DNA from: Miltoncostaea sp963823515
Lineage (GTDB): Bacteria; Actinomycetota; Thermoleophilia; Miltoncostaeales; Miltoncostaeaceae
Direction: 5' to 3'
Assembly (NCBI GenBank): GCA_963823515.1
Contig: CAWGMB010000002.1
Location: forward strand, 248,001 to 312,000
Length of the DNA: 64,000 bases
Within the stretch, counting starts at the first letter, position 1, and the number at the start of each line of letters is the position of its first letter. The notes under the pieces are model-generated. The model made no database searches. It was given only the letters and a program-made list of their open reading frames with translations, and was not told the origin of the DNA. A program made the position numbers and the translations under genes. Shown here one piece after another: positions 51,072 through 59,510 of the stretch.

Positions 51072-51082
51072 GCGCCGGGTGC

Positions 51083-51102
51083 AGCCCCCGGGGCCGGGGG
51101 CT
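51083..51102. terminator. Bidirectional hairpin between convergent small genes
   Basis: AGCCCCC at 51083-51089 pairs with GGGGGCT at 51096-51102. The right arm overlaps the stop codon of the minus-strand gene at 51101. Confidence 0.55.
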
Positions 51103-51403
51103 ACGCGAAGAGGATCTCGTCGTCCAGCTCACCCTCGCGCAGGCGGGCCTCGATCTTCTCGTAGGCGAGCTGATGGAGCACCGGCAGGAGGGCCTCGATC
51201 GGGCCGTCGGGCGCGCTCGCGTCGCGGAACTGGACGCTCACGCGGCCGACGAAGCAGGTCTTGATGCTGATCTCACGGCCCTCGCTGAGCACGCGGACCT
51301 GGAAGCCCCAGAGCATCGAGGGCCCGTCGGTCAGCGACGTGCGGATGGGCTGAGGCTCGAGCTGAAAGGCACGACCCTCTACCTCGAGTTCATGTTGAGT
51401 CAT
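51101..51403 (-). CDS. Hypothetical protein downstream of the gamma-glutamyltransferase gene
   Basis: A 100-residue acidic protein of unknown function: HELEVEGRAFQLEPQPIRTS, MLWGFQVRVLSEGREISIKT, then a helix (LLPVLHQLAYEKIEARLREG). It looks like a small alpha/beta domain. The ATG at 51403 overlaps the upstream stop (ATGA), supporting coupled expression with the transferase. Confidence 0.7.
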   Translation of the reverse strand: MTQHELEVEGRAFQLEPQPIRTSLTDGPSMLWGFQVRVLSEGREISIKTCFVGRVSVQFRDASAPDGPIEALLPVLHQLAYEKIEARLREGELDDEILFA

Positions 51404-52956
51404 AGGTCGATCACCTCTCCGGAACGGGTCACGGCGGCGGCGGCGCCCCCGCGGCGCGGATCGCCGGCGCCCTCCAGGCCGCCCCCCACCCGCCCCGCGA
51501 CGCTCACCCCGCCGAAGAACAGATTCATCTCGCCCCAGCGGCGGATCCCGTGGCCGTCGGCGGCGAGGGCCGCCACGACGGCGTCGGGAACGCCCCCTTC
51601 GACGTCCACGCCGTCCCCCTCGGGATGGATCCTCGGGCGACGGACGGCCTCGGCCGCCGACAGGCGCCCGTCAACGATACCGACCACGGTCTGGAGGATG
51701 GCCGAGCGAAGGCGGTTGGAGCCCGCCGAGCCGAGCGCCAGGACCGGCTCGCCGCCGCGCAGCATCAGCGCCGGCGCCATCATCGAGGTCATCCGGACAC
51801 CCGCCGGGGCCGCTCCGAAGCCCCCCGGGTTCAGATCCTCCTCGCCCAGCATGTTGTTGAGCATGATCCCGATGCCCGGCACCACCACCCCCGAGCTCGA
51901 TCCGTTGGAGCCGGAGAGGCTCGCCATGCCGCCGTCCGCATCCACCGCGCTGACATGGGTGGTCGATCCGGTGGGCTTGCGCGAGGCGGGAGGCGGTCGA
52001 CGGCCGCCGTTGTCGGCCCAGCGCGACCAGATGCGCTCCATGCAGTCCTCCTGGTGGAGGTCGTCCGGGAACGCCTCGTCGCGCAGCGCGTTGGCCGCGG
52101 CGCCGGCGCGCGCGACGGCCCGGTAGTGCGCGATCGCATCGGCCGCGGGCGGCCCGGCCTCGATGTCGCGCAGGGCGGCGGCGATCAGCGCGCCACCCGA
52201 CGAGGGCGGCGGGTTGATCAGCAGGGTCACGTCCCGGTACCGAACGCTCAACGGAACCCTTTCGATCACGCGGTACTCGCGCAGGTCGGTCGGGGTCACG
52301 AGCCCGCCGGCCGTGGAGAGGTGGTCGGTGATCGCCCGGGCGAGCGCCCCGTCGCGCATGCTGGAGGCCCCCGCCTCGCCGAGGTGGTGGAGCGTCGCGG
52401 CGAGATCGGGGAACCGGACCCGCTCGCCCTCGCCGAGCAGGCGCCCGCCCGGCGCGTAGATCGCGGCGGTCGCCGGCGTGAACGTCAGCATCTCCGCGAG
52501 GATCTGGTGCAGGTAGGCCGTCTCGCGGGTGAGCACGACGCCCTCGCGCGCCAAGGCGACGGCCGGCGCCACCACCTCGGCGAGGCTCATGCGGCCGAAC
52601 CGGCGCACCGCCTCACCGAGGCCCGCGATCATCCCCGGCACGGCGACCGACGCCGGGCCGATGTGGAAGACCTGCTCCGCGCCACCGAAGGGCACGGTGA
52701 AGGAGTCGAGGTCGCCGGGGTCGAGGCGCCGCCCCCCCGGCCCGAGGCCGGGGACGGCCACGAAGAAGTCGAGCAGCGCGGTCTCCCCCGCCGGGGAGCG
52801 GACCATCAGGAAGCCGCCGGCCGCAGGTCCGGTGAGCGGGCTCTCCGCCACCGCTCCCGCGAACGCCGCCGCGCAGACCGCGTCGGCGGCCCCTCCCCCG
52901 GCGGCGAGGGCCTGCGCCCCCGCCCGGGCGCTCAGGCGATGTCCGGCCGCGACCAC
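51400..52956 (-). CDS. Gamma-glutamyltransferase family protein
   Basis: A 518-residue Ntn-hydrolase. The N-terminus VAAGHRLSARAGAQALAAGG with GAADAVCAAAFAGAVAESPL is typical, and the autocleavage threonine is in TGSTTHVSAVDADGGMASLS, giving large and small subunits at about residue 335. PPPSSGGALI and NNMLGEEDLNPGG also fit. There is no signal peptide, unlike many periplasmic homologues, so it may act in the cytoplasm or the start may be upstream. The GTG at 52956 is the first canonical start after the ftsZ stop. Confidence 0.9.
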   Translation of the reverse strand: MVAAGHRLSARAGAQALAAGGGAADAVCAAAFAGAVAESPLTGPAAGGFLMVRSPAGETALLDFFVAVPGLGPGGRRLDPGDLDSFTVPFGGAEQVFHIGPASVAVPGMIAGLGEAVRRFGRMSLAEVVAPAVALAREGVVLTRETAYLHQILAEMLTFTPATAAIYAPGGRLLGEGERVRFPDLAATLHHLGEAGASSMRDGALARAITDHLSTAGGLVTPTDLREYRVIERVPLSVRYRDVTLLINPPPSSGGALIAAALRDIEAGPPAADAIAHYRAVARAGAAANALRDEAFPDDLHQEDCMERIWSRWADNGGRRPPPASRKPTGSTTHVSAVDADGGMASLSGSNGSSSGVVVPGIGIMLNNMLGEEDLNPGGFGAAPAGVRMTSMMAPALMLRGGEPVLALGSAGSNRLRSAILQTVVGIVDGRLSAAEAVRRPRIHPEGDGVDVEGGVPDAVVAALAADGHGIRRWGEMNLFFGGVSVAGRVGGGLEGAGDPRRGGAAAAVTRSGEVIDL

Positions 52957-52985
52957 CCCGACGGGTGCGTCGGAGGGGGAGATCG

Positions 52986-54320
52986 CTACGCCGCGTCCCC
53001 CGGCGCGTCGTCGGGATCCGGCCGGCGCATGACGGTGGTCTGGTCCGGGTCGGCCGGCGGCGAGGGCTCCGACGGGGACTCGACGTCGAACACGCGCGGC
53101 GCGTCCCCGGCGGCCGCCGATCCCTTACGGCTCGGATAGGGGACGTCGAAGCGCGAGACCCGCCCGGCGCGCGGCGCGGGGGGGCGCGCGGCCCGCTCGG
53201 GCGCGGCCGGGGCCTCGGGCTCGGGCTCCGGCTCGCGGGGTGGCGCGGCGCGCACGCCGCTGAAGTTCGCCGCGACCACCGTGACCCACACCTGGCCCTG
53301 CAGGTCGGGGTCGATCGTCGCGCCGAAGATGATGTTGGCGTCCGGATCGGCGGCGTCGGCCACGACGCGCGCGGCCTCGCTCACCTCGAACAGCGACAGA
53401 TCGGGTCCGCCCGTGACGCCGAGCAGGATCCCCTTGGCCCCGTCGATCGGGGTCTCCAGGAGCGGGGACGCGATCGCGGCGAGCGCCGCCTCGGTCGCGC
53501 GGTTACCGCCGCCCGCGTAGCCGATGCCGAGCAGCGCCGTGCCGGCGCCGCGGATGATGGTGCGCACGTCGGCGAAGTCGAGGTTGATCAGGCCCGGGAG
53601 GGTGATCATGTCGCAGATCCCCTGGACGCCCTGGCGCAGGAGGTCGTCGGCCACCTTGAAGGCCTCGACCATGCTCGTGCCGCGCTCGAGAACCGCCATG
53701 AGGCGGTCGTTGGGGATGATGATCACCGTGTCGGCCGCCGACTGGAGGCGATCGAGGCCCTCGATCGCGGCCTTCGTCCGCTTGTTGCCCTCGAAGGCGA
53801 ACGGGCGCGTCACGACGGCCACGGTCAGGGCGCCGAGCTCGCGGGCGATCTTCGCCACCAGGGGGGCCGCGCCGGTGCCGGTTCCCCCGCCCTCGCCGGC
53901 CGCGATGAACACCAGATCGCTGCCGCGCAGCGCGCGGCGGACGTGGTCCTCGCTCTCCTTGACGGCCTGCTCGCCCAGCTTCGGGTCGCCGCCGGTGCCC
54001 AGGCCGCGCGTCAGCTCCATCCCGACCGGGATGCGCACGTCGGCGTCGCTCTCCTCGAGCGCCTGACGGTCGGTGTTGACGGCGACGAACTCGACCCCGC
54101 GCAACCCGGCCTCGATCATGCGGTTCACCGCGTTGCATCCCGCGCCGCCCACGCCGACGACGCGGATCACCGCGACGTAGTTGGAGGCGTCGCCGTAAGG
54201 CCCGTGGTCGGGCTCGGACTCGGGTGGTCCGGCCGGCGGCGGAGCAGCCGGGTCGGTGCTGCGGAAGAGCTCCGAGAGCGGGCCCTCGCGCATGCTCGGC
54301 CGCTGGCCCCTCGTGCTCAT
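52986..54320 (-). CDS. ftsZ: Cell division protein FtsZ
   Basis: A 444-residue tubulin homologue. The GTP-binding GGGTGTG is at 144-150 (FIAAGEGGGTGTGAAPLVAK), after IRVVGVGGAGCNAVNRMIEA, and the T7 loop follows at NLDFADVRTI. Two oddities: about 46 proline-rich residues precede the core, longer than usual, and the expected C-terminal peptide is only loosely matched by RFDVPYPSRK, which is internal, some 45 residues before the end. It lies outside any division/wall cluster, between a gamma-glutamyltransferase gene and parA. The ATG overlaps the parA stop. Confidence 0.96.
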   Translation of the reverse strand: MSTRGQRPSMREGPLSELFRSTDPAAPPPAGPPESEPDHGPYGDASNYVAVIRVVGVGGAGCNAVNRMIEAGLRGVEFVAVNTDRQALEESDADVRIPVGMELTRGLGTGGDPKLGEQAVKESEDHVRRALRGSDLVFIAAGEGGGTGTGAAPLVAKIARELGALTVAVVTRPFAFEGNKRTKAAIEGLDRLQSAADTVIIIPNDRLMAVLERGTSMVEAFKVADDLLRQGVQGICDMITLPGLINLDFADVRTIIRGAGTALLGIGYAGGGNRATEAALAAIASPLLETPIDGAKGILLGVTGGPDLSLFEVSEAARVVADAADPDANIIFGATIDPDLQGQVWVTVVAANFSGVRAAPPREPEPEPEAPAAPERAARPPAPRAGRVSRFDVPYPSRKGSAAAGDAPRVFDVESPSEPSPPADPDQTTVMRRPDPDDAPGDAA

Positions 54321-55120
54321 GCGGCCGCCTCGCGCAGACCGCCCGGCAAGACGACGCCGACCGCGCTCGCGGCGACCTCGCGGGCGAGCTGGCGGTACCA
54401 GCGCGCCGCCTGGCCCTCCGGGTCGTACCGGATCACGCTCTTGCCCTCAACGGGCGCCTCGGCGAAGCGGATCGTCTTGCCGATGCGCGTGCGGTAGACG
54501 CGGTCGCCGAAGCTCTCCTCGAGCATCTGCACGGCCTCGCGGCTGTGGAGGGTGCGTCCGTCGTACATGGTCGGGAGGATACCCACGATGTCGACCGTGG
54601 GGTTCAGGTTCTCCCGCACCTGCTGGAGGGTGCCGCGCAGCTGCGCCAGCCCCCGCAGGGAGAGGTACTCGCACTGCACGGGCACGATCACACCCTCGGC
54701 AGCGACCATCGCGTTGATCGTGAGCAGGCCGAGCGAGGGCGGGGTGTCGAGCAGGATGTAGTCGTAGAGCTCGCGCACGGGGCGCAGGACCCGCTCGAGC
54801 GCGCGCTCGCGGCCGATGACGGCCGACAGGGCCAGCTCGGCGCCGGCCAGCTCGATGCCCGCGGGCGCGATGTCGATCTCGCGCACCTCGATGATGTCGC
54901 TGATCGGCGCGGAGCCGGTCAGCACGTGGTACATGCCGTGGCCGAGGTCCTCGACGTCGACGCCCTGACTCATCGAGAGGTTGCTCTGCGGATCGAGGTC
55001 GATCGCGAGCACCCGCGCGCCCATGTCCTTCAGGGCCACGCCGAGGTTCAGGGTGGTGGTGGTCTTGGCGACCCCGCCCTTCTGATTGGCGAGGGCGAGG
55101 ACACGGGCGTCTTTGGGCAT
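54317..55120 (-). CDS. parA: ParA family ATPase (Soj-like)
   Basis: A 267-residue deviant Walker A ATPase. The signature lysine 14 and Lys19 are in LANQKGGVAKTTTTLNLGVA; the second motif is VLAIDLDPQSNLSMSQG, and YDYILLDTPPSLGLLTINAM is Walker B. Such proteins segregate chromosomes or position cell components. No parB or parS-like palindrome is next to it. Four-base overlap with ftsZ suggests a joint role in placing division or DNA segregation (inference). Confidence 0.92.
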   Translation of the reverse strand: MPKDARVLALANQKGGVAKTTTTLNLGVALKDMGARVLAIDLDPQSNLSMSQGVDVEDLGHGMYHVLTGSAPISDIIEVREIDIAPAGIELAGAELALSAVIGRERALERVLRPVRELYDYILLDTPPSLGLLTINAMVAAEGVIVPVQCEYLSLRGLAQLRGTLQQVRENLNPTVDIVGILPTMYDGRTLHSREAVQMLEESFGDRVYRTRIGKTIRFAEAPVEGKSVIRYDPEGQAARWYRQLAREVAASAVGVVLPGGLREAAA

Positions 55121-55235
55121 CGTGCGCGCTTTCGTGGCGGCGGTTGACCTCCGCTCGTTTCTACCCCCGGGCGCGATCTCCTTGCGGGCCGCTCGCCGGG
55201 AAGCGCGGATCGCGCGTCCCGGAGGGGACCGGCCC

Positions 55236-55907
55236 TCAGTCCGGCGGGAGCTCCAGGCGGCGCTGACCGGCCCACGCCGCGGCCTGGGAACGCCGCTGGA
55301 AGCCGAGCTTGCGCAGGAGCTGGCTGACGTGGTTGCGGACCGTCTTCTCGGACAGGTGCAGCACCTCGCCGATGGCGCGGTTGGTGTACCCCTCGGCGAT
55401 CAGCGCCAGCATGCGCCGCTCACGATCGGTGAGCCCGGCCAGCTCGGCCTCGGCCTGCTTGGCCGAGAGCTCGCGGAACTGGGTCAGGAGAGCGCCGGCG
55501 GCCCGCGGGTCGAGGGTCGCCTGGCCGGCGGCGGCCTCGCGGATCGCCTGGGTGAGGCGCTCGGCGTCGGCCTGCTTGAGCAGGTATCCGCTCGCCCCGG
55601 CCATCACCGCGCCCACGATCGCCTCCTCGTCGGAGTAGGAGGTCAGCATCAGCACGCGGGCGTCGGGGTGGTCGGCCTTGATGCGGCGGCAGGCCTCGAC
55701 GCCGCTGCCATCCGGCAGGCGGACGTCCATCAGGACCACGTCCGGTCGGGTCTGCTCGTTGAGCTGCACCGCCTCGGCGGCCGTCTGCGCCTCGCCGACG
55801 ACCCGGAAGCCGGCCGAGTGCGAGAGGAGCGTCCGCAGTCCGATCCGGACGACGGTGTGGTCGTCCACGATGAGCACCGTGATCGGATCGGTGGGGGCGG
55901 TGGTCAC
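55236..55907 (-). CDS. NarL/FixJ-type response regulator
   Basis: A 223-residue regulator. The receiver domain has the acidic pair in VLIVDDHTVVRIGLRTLLSH, the phosphoacceptor Asp61 (VVLMDVRLPDGSG), and the lysine in YLLKQADAERL. The output domain is a LuxR-type helix-turn-helix (LTDRERRMLALIAEGYTNRA then EKTVRNHVSQLLRKLGF). The GTG at 55907 overlaps the kinase stop, so the pair is one operon. Confidence 0.95.
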   Translation of the reverse strand: MTTAPTDPITVLIVDDHTVVRIGLRTLLSHSAGFRVVGEAQTAAEAVQLNEQTRPDVVLMDVRLPDGSGVEACRRIKADHPDARVLMLTSYSDEEAIVGAVMAGASGYLLKQADAERLTQAIREAAAGQATLDPRAAGALLTQFRELSAKQAEAELAGLTDRERRMLALIAEGYTNRAIGEVLHLSEKTVRNHVSQLLRKLGFQRRSQAAAWAGQRRLELPPD

Positions 55908-57217
55908 GAGTGGGACACCTCTCGCTCGGAATGGTCACTGACGGTCGGTTCGCTCTCGGGCTCGTCGCTGTCGAGCGGTACGGCGAGGGTGACGCGGGTG
56001 CCCCCCTGCGGGGCCTCCTCCACGGCCAGCCGTCCACCGAGGCGCCGCGCGCGCTCGCGCATGTTGCGCAGGCCCTCGTGCGAGCCGGGGGCGGCGTCCG
56101 GGTGCCCGGAGCCCGGGCCGCAGCCGTCGTCGGCCACGATCAGGTCGAGCTCGTCGTGCGCGAAGAGCAGCGACACCTGCACCCGGCACGCGCCGGCGTG
56201 GCGGGCGGTGTTGCTGAGCGCCTCGCGGAGGATCTGGTCGAGGTGCTGCCCGGCCTCGTCCGGGAGCGGTCCGGCCGCCCCGATACCCTCGACCGAGAAG
56301 CGCACCTTGCGGCCGGTCTCCTCCGCGAACCGCCGCGTGAGGTCGCCCAGGCCCGCCGCGATCCCCTGGGGCGTGGCCGGCGGCTGGGCGAGCGCGCGGA
56401 TGTAGTCGCGGATGCCGTCGGTGGCGAGGTTGAGGTCGTTGACCACCTCGCGCACCTCGGAGCGCACCGACGGGTCGTCCGCGCGGATCGCGATCGCCTC
56501 GAGGTGCAGGCCGGCGGCGTAGATGGACTGGATGGTGCCGTCGTGCAGGTCGCGACGGAAGCGGGCCCGCTCCTCGGCGATGGCCCGGGCGCGATCGAGG
56601 GACTCGAGCTGCTGCTTGGCCTCGACGTCGAAGATCTCGAGCAGCTTCACCGACAGCACGCAGAGCACCAGGCCCGCGACGCCGCGCATCACCTCGAGAG
56701 GGAGGCCGGTGAGGTCGAACCAGCCCGACGCGTCGCCGATCCCCCCCGGAGTGATCGGCCCGGGGGGGACGATCAGGCCGCCCACGACCGCGTAGACGCC
56801 GAGGACCGCCGCCGCGGCGGCGGCGTAGGGCTTGATCCCCGTCATCCCGGCGTCCCCCAGCTCGGCGCGCTGCCGCCAGAGGCCCACCGCCGACAGCAGC
56901 GCCCCGGGGAACAGCAGCGCATACCGGGCGAGGGCGTTGACGGCGTCCTCCCACTCGGCGGCGCCCCAGCCGGTGGACGACGATGCGAGCGCCGCGCCGC
57001 CGAGGATGCAGAGGGCCACGGCGACCGAGAGGCCGGTCAGGGAGCGGCGGGCGACCGCCGGCAGGTCCATGAGCCGGAGGCCGAACTGGACCAGGAAGAC
57101 GAAGGCCACCACCTGGACCATCGCGCGCAGCACCAGCAGGCCCTCGATGACGCCCTCGTCGAGATAGGTCTCCTGGATCGGGACGAAGACGTAGCCCCAG
57201 ACGGCGAGGGCCTCCAC
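55904..57217 (-). CDS. Membrane sensor histidine kinase (HisKA_3 type)
   Basis: A 437-residue kinase from the first canonical start (GTG at 57217). Several transmembrane helices are followed by the HisKA_3 dimerisation region with the phosphorylated histidine in FRRDLHDGTIQSIYAAGL, and a HATPase domain with LREALSNTARHAGA, VADDGCGPGSG and HEGLRNMRERARRLGGRL. The same frame continues upstream as hydrophobic protein (NETIILFAQGLVFFSLGFAV, LSSSLIWLAAFAFVEALAVW), so the true start is earlier, near 57334 (CTG) or 57355 (ATA), with no ATG, GTG or TTG available. The input signal is unknown. Confidence 0.9.
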   Translation of the reverse strand: MEALAVWGYVFVPIQETYLDEGVIEGLLVLRAMVQVVAFVFLVQFGLRLMDLPAVARRSLTGLSVAVALCILGGAALASSSTGWGAAEWEDAVNALARYALLFPGALLSAVGLWRQRAELGDAGMTGIKPYAAAAAAVLGVYAVVGGLIVPPGPITPGGIGDASGWFDLTGLPLEVMRGVAGLVLCVLSVKLLEIFDVEAKQQLESLDRARAIAEERARFRRDLHDGTIQSIYAAGLHLEAIAIRADDPSVRSEVREVVNDLNLATDGIRDYIRALAQPPATPQGIAAGLGDLTRRFAEETGRKVRFSVEGIGAAGPLPDEAGQHLDQILREALSNTARHAGACRVQVSLLFAHDELDLIVADDGCGPGSGHPDAAPGSHEGLRNMRERARRLGGRLAVEEAPQGGTRVTLAVPLDSDEPESEPTVSDHSEREVSHS

Positions 57218-57405
57218 GAACGCGAAGGCGGCCAGCCAGATGAGAGACGACGACAGCGTGAGCCGCGTTGCGCGGCGGCGCTGGAGCCAGACTGCGAAGC
57301 CGAGGGAGAAGAAGACGAGGCCCTGCGCGAACAGGATGATGGTCTCGTTCTGTATGAAGAACTCGCGCGCGGCGCAACCGCCCCCGTCAGACCGACGCGG
57401 ACGGA

Positions 57406-57485
57406 GCGGGTGGGGGTGGTGAGTCCGGGTACCCCACCCGCGCGACGTCCGTCGGCAGATCGACCCCTACAGGGGGCCGATTGTA
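57406..57485 (-). promoter_or_regulatory. Promoter and leader hairpin of the two-component operon
   Basis: On the minus strand TACAAT at 57485-57480 is a near-consensus -10. Immediately upstream lies the inverted repeat GCGCCC-N5-GGGCGC (57486-57502), a possible operator. About 40 bases downstream the leader can form a 10-base-pair stem: arms 57406-57415 (GCGGGTGGGG on the plus strand) and 57432-57441 (CCCCACCCGC). The stem could attenuate or protect the mRNA. Confidence 0.45.
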
Positions 57486-57522
57486 GCGCCCATGACGGGC
57501 GCAACGACCCTGCCGTCGTACC

Positions 57523-57777
57523 CTAGCCCTCCGCGAGGGCCTCGAGGTGGGCGCGCAGATCGCGCAGCACGTCGGCCCCGGCGGCCTCGATCACCTCGGG
57601 CTCCTCCAGGAGCGCGCGCCGCTCGAGTGGCGAGATCCGGTTGACCACGTAGGGGTCCTCGAGGACCGGCTTGAGGTCCCGTCCGTTGTTCAGCTGGCGC
57701 ACGACGTACTCGATGAGCCGCTTGTGCTTGGCCGACTCGGTGCCGACCAGCTTCTTGATCTCTTCCTGGATACCCAT
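57523..57777 (-). CDS. Hypothetical small charged protein
   Basis: An 84-residue protein I do not recognise: QEEIKKLVGTESAKHKRLIE, VVRQLNNGRDLKPVLEDPYV, then LERRALLEEPEVIEAAG. It is predicted all-helical with no signal or membrane segment. The ATG at 57777 is followed by a clean reading frame with normal third-position GC, and the gene stands alone between the kinase and htpX. Confidence 0.7.
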   Translation of the reverse strand: MGIQEEIKKLVGTESAKHKRLIEYVVRQLNNGRDLKPVLEDPYVVNRISPLERRALLEEPEVIEAAGADVLRDLRAHLEALAEG

Positions 57778-57868
57778 TGCTCTGGACCGCCCGGTGCGTG
57801 GTGGTGATGGACCCCGGACCCCGGCGCGCGGGCGACGGGGTCCGGTCCGAACTATGCCCGGTGTCCGG

Positions 57869-58774
57869 TCAGAACGTGGGGATCTGGAGGCTGCTGGCCC
57901 CGGCCATCCGGCGAAGGCGCGCGACGCGCTCCTCCATCGGCGGGTGGGTCGAGAACAGCTTGCCGAGACCGGCGCCGCGGCCTCCGCGCGCCTGGGAGGC
58001 CAGCGGGTTGACGATGAACAGCGGCGCGGCCGAGGGGTTGACCCGCATCGGGATCGCCTCTGAGGTGCGCTGCAGGCTCTCGAGCGCGTCGGCGAGCGGG
58101 TTGGGGTCGCCGATCAGCTCGGCGCCGGTCGCGTCGGCGACGTACTCGCGCTGGCGGGAGACGGACATCTGGATGATGAGCGCCGCCATCGGGGCGAGGA
58201 TGATCGTCGCGAGCGTCCCGACGATGCCCAGCGGGTTGTCGTCGTCCCCGCCGAAGAACAACGAGAACTGCAGGAAGTGCGCGATGGCCGAGATCGCGCC
58301 GGCCACCATCGCCGCGATGCTGGCGATGAGGATGTCGCGGTTCTTGATGTGGGCCATCTCGTGGGCGAGGACGCCCTCGAGCTCGCGCCCGCTGAGCGAG
58401 CGCTGGATGCCCTGCGTGACGGCGATCGCCGCGTGCTTCGGGTTGCGGCCGGTCGCGAAGGCGTTGGGCTGCTCGCTGGGCGTCACGTAGACGCCCGGCT
58501 TCGGCACGCCCGCGCGCTCGGCGAGCGTCGCGATCATGCGGTGCAGCTCGGGCGCCTCGGCCTCGCTCACCTCGACGGCCCGGCTCATCTTCAGGGCCAT
58601 CTTGCCGCTGAACCAGTACATCGCGAAGTTGAAGACCACGGCGATGATGGCGAACATGAGGATGCCGCTGGCGCCGCCGATCAGGAATCCGATGGCCAGC
58701 AGAAGGGCCGTGAGCGCGGCGACGAGAAGGAACGTCTTCACGTTGTTTCCCGCCTTGTACGAGGCGAGGTTCAT
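57869..58774 (-). CDS. htpX: Membrane zinc metalloprotease HtpX
   Basis: A 301-residue M48 protease for quality control of membrane proteins. Two transmembrane helices near the N-terminus (residues about 13-55) precede the zinc site HEMAH at 138-142 (VLAHEMAHIKNRDILIASIA); the third ligand region is SRQREYVADATGAELIGDP. STHPPMEERVARLRRMA near the C-terminus is also typical. The ATG at 58774 follows AAGGAGAGAG. TATACT upstream may be its -10. Confidence 0.95.
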   Translation of the reverse strand: MNLASYKAGNNVKTFLLVAALTALLLAIGFLIGGASGILMFAIIAVVFNFAMYWFSGKMALKMSRAVEVSEAEAPELHRMIATLAERAGVPKPGVYVTPSEQPNAFATGRNPKHAAIAVTQGIQRSLSGRELEGVLAHEMAHIKNRDILIASIAAMVAGAISAIAHFLQFSLFFGGDDDNPLGIVGTLATIILAPMAALIIQMSVSRQREYVADATGAELIGDPNPLADALESLQRTSEAIPMRVNPSAAPLFIVNPLASQARGGRGAGLGKLFSTHPPMEERVARLRRMAGASSLQIPTF

Positions 58775-58833
58775 CAGTCTCTCTCCTTGGGGTCCACCCG
58801 GTGGGTCCTCTCCGAACCCGACTCGGAGATCTC

Positions 58834-58839
58834 AGTATA
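58834..58839 (-). promoter_or_regulatory. -10 box (TATACT) of htpX
   Basis: TATACT on the minus strand lies about 60 bases before the htpX ATG, so this transcript would have a leader and a ribosome binding site, unlike many neighbours. No -35 match is visible at the expected spacing. Confidence 0.4.
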
Positions 58840-58912
58840 GGAGAGCGATCCACCGGCGCCCTCCCGTTCCGGTTGACGCTCGGTTAAGGCGATCAGCCGG
58901 CGCGCGGGTACT

Positions 58913-59488
58913 GTGGGAGGAGTGCGCCCGGCCCTCCTCGCTGTCCTCCTCGTGATCCTCGCCGGATGCGGTCCGCTCGACGCGACGCAGGCCGGCGGAG
59001 ACCAGGCGAGGCCCGTGCCCCTGCTGAGGGTGCTGCCCAGTCCGGGCGAGCTGCGCGGCGCCCCTGCGCGGACGGCCGGCGCCGACGCCCTCGCGCGGGC
59101 GTTCATCGGCGCCGACGACCCGGTCCTCGCCCGGCGCATCCGCGACCGCGACCCCGTGGCCGCGGGCGTCCGCGAGTGGAGCAACCCGAGCGGCGGGACG
59201 ATGACCGCCGCGGTGACCGTCTGGGGCTCCCACCTCACGGCGACGGGCGTCGGATCGGACCTCGCAACCATGCTGGTGGACGACGCGGGCGCCGCGGCAT
59301 GGACCCCCGACGACGTCCCCGGCGGCCGCGGCGCGCGCGTGGACGACCCGGCCCGGCGGGAGCTGCGCCTCGCCTACTCGGTGGGCCCCAACTCCCTCTA
59401 CGTCAGATCCACCGGCTCCGTGCCCGAGGCGACAGTGGTCAAGACCGTGAAGCGCCTGATTCAGGCGCTACAGGGAGAGACCGGCTGA
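58913..59488 (+). CDS. Lipoprotein of unknown function
   Basis: A 191-residue exported protein. The N-terminus is a lipoprotein signal (RPALLAVLLVILAGCGP) with the lipobox cysteine at residue 19. The mature part has a proline-rich linker and an alpha/beta domain (GGTMTAAVTVWGSHLTATGV, LRLAYSVGPNSLYVRSTGSV, EATVVKTVKRLIQAL). I do not recognise the family. GTG at 58913 or 58922 may start it. It is divergent from htpX. Confidence 0.7.
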   Translation: MGGVRPALLAVLLVILAGCGPLDATQAGGDQARPVPLLRVLPSPGELRGAPARTAGADALARAFIGADDPVLARRIRDRDPVAAGVREWSNPSGGTMTAAVTVWGSHLTATGVGSDLATMLVDDAGAAAWTPDDVPGGRGARVDDPARRELRLAYSVGPNSLYVRSTGSVPEATVVKTVKRLIQALQGETG

Positions 59489-59510
59489 GCAGGCCCCGGG
59501 GCGGATCGGC

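Noticed and set aside
59453..59467. CGCCTGATTCAGGCG palindrome resembling the ends of elements A and B
   Set aside because: It lies in the lipoprotein coding sequence (KRLIQAL), lacks CTAG and has no partner end, so the likeness is probably chance.
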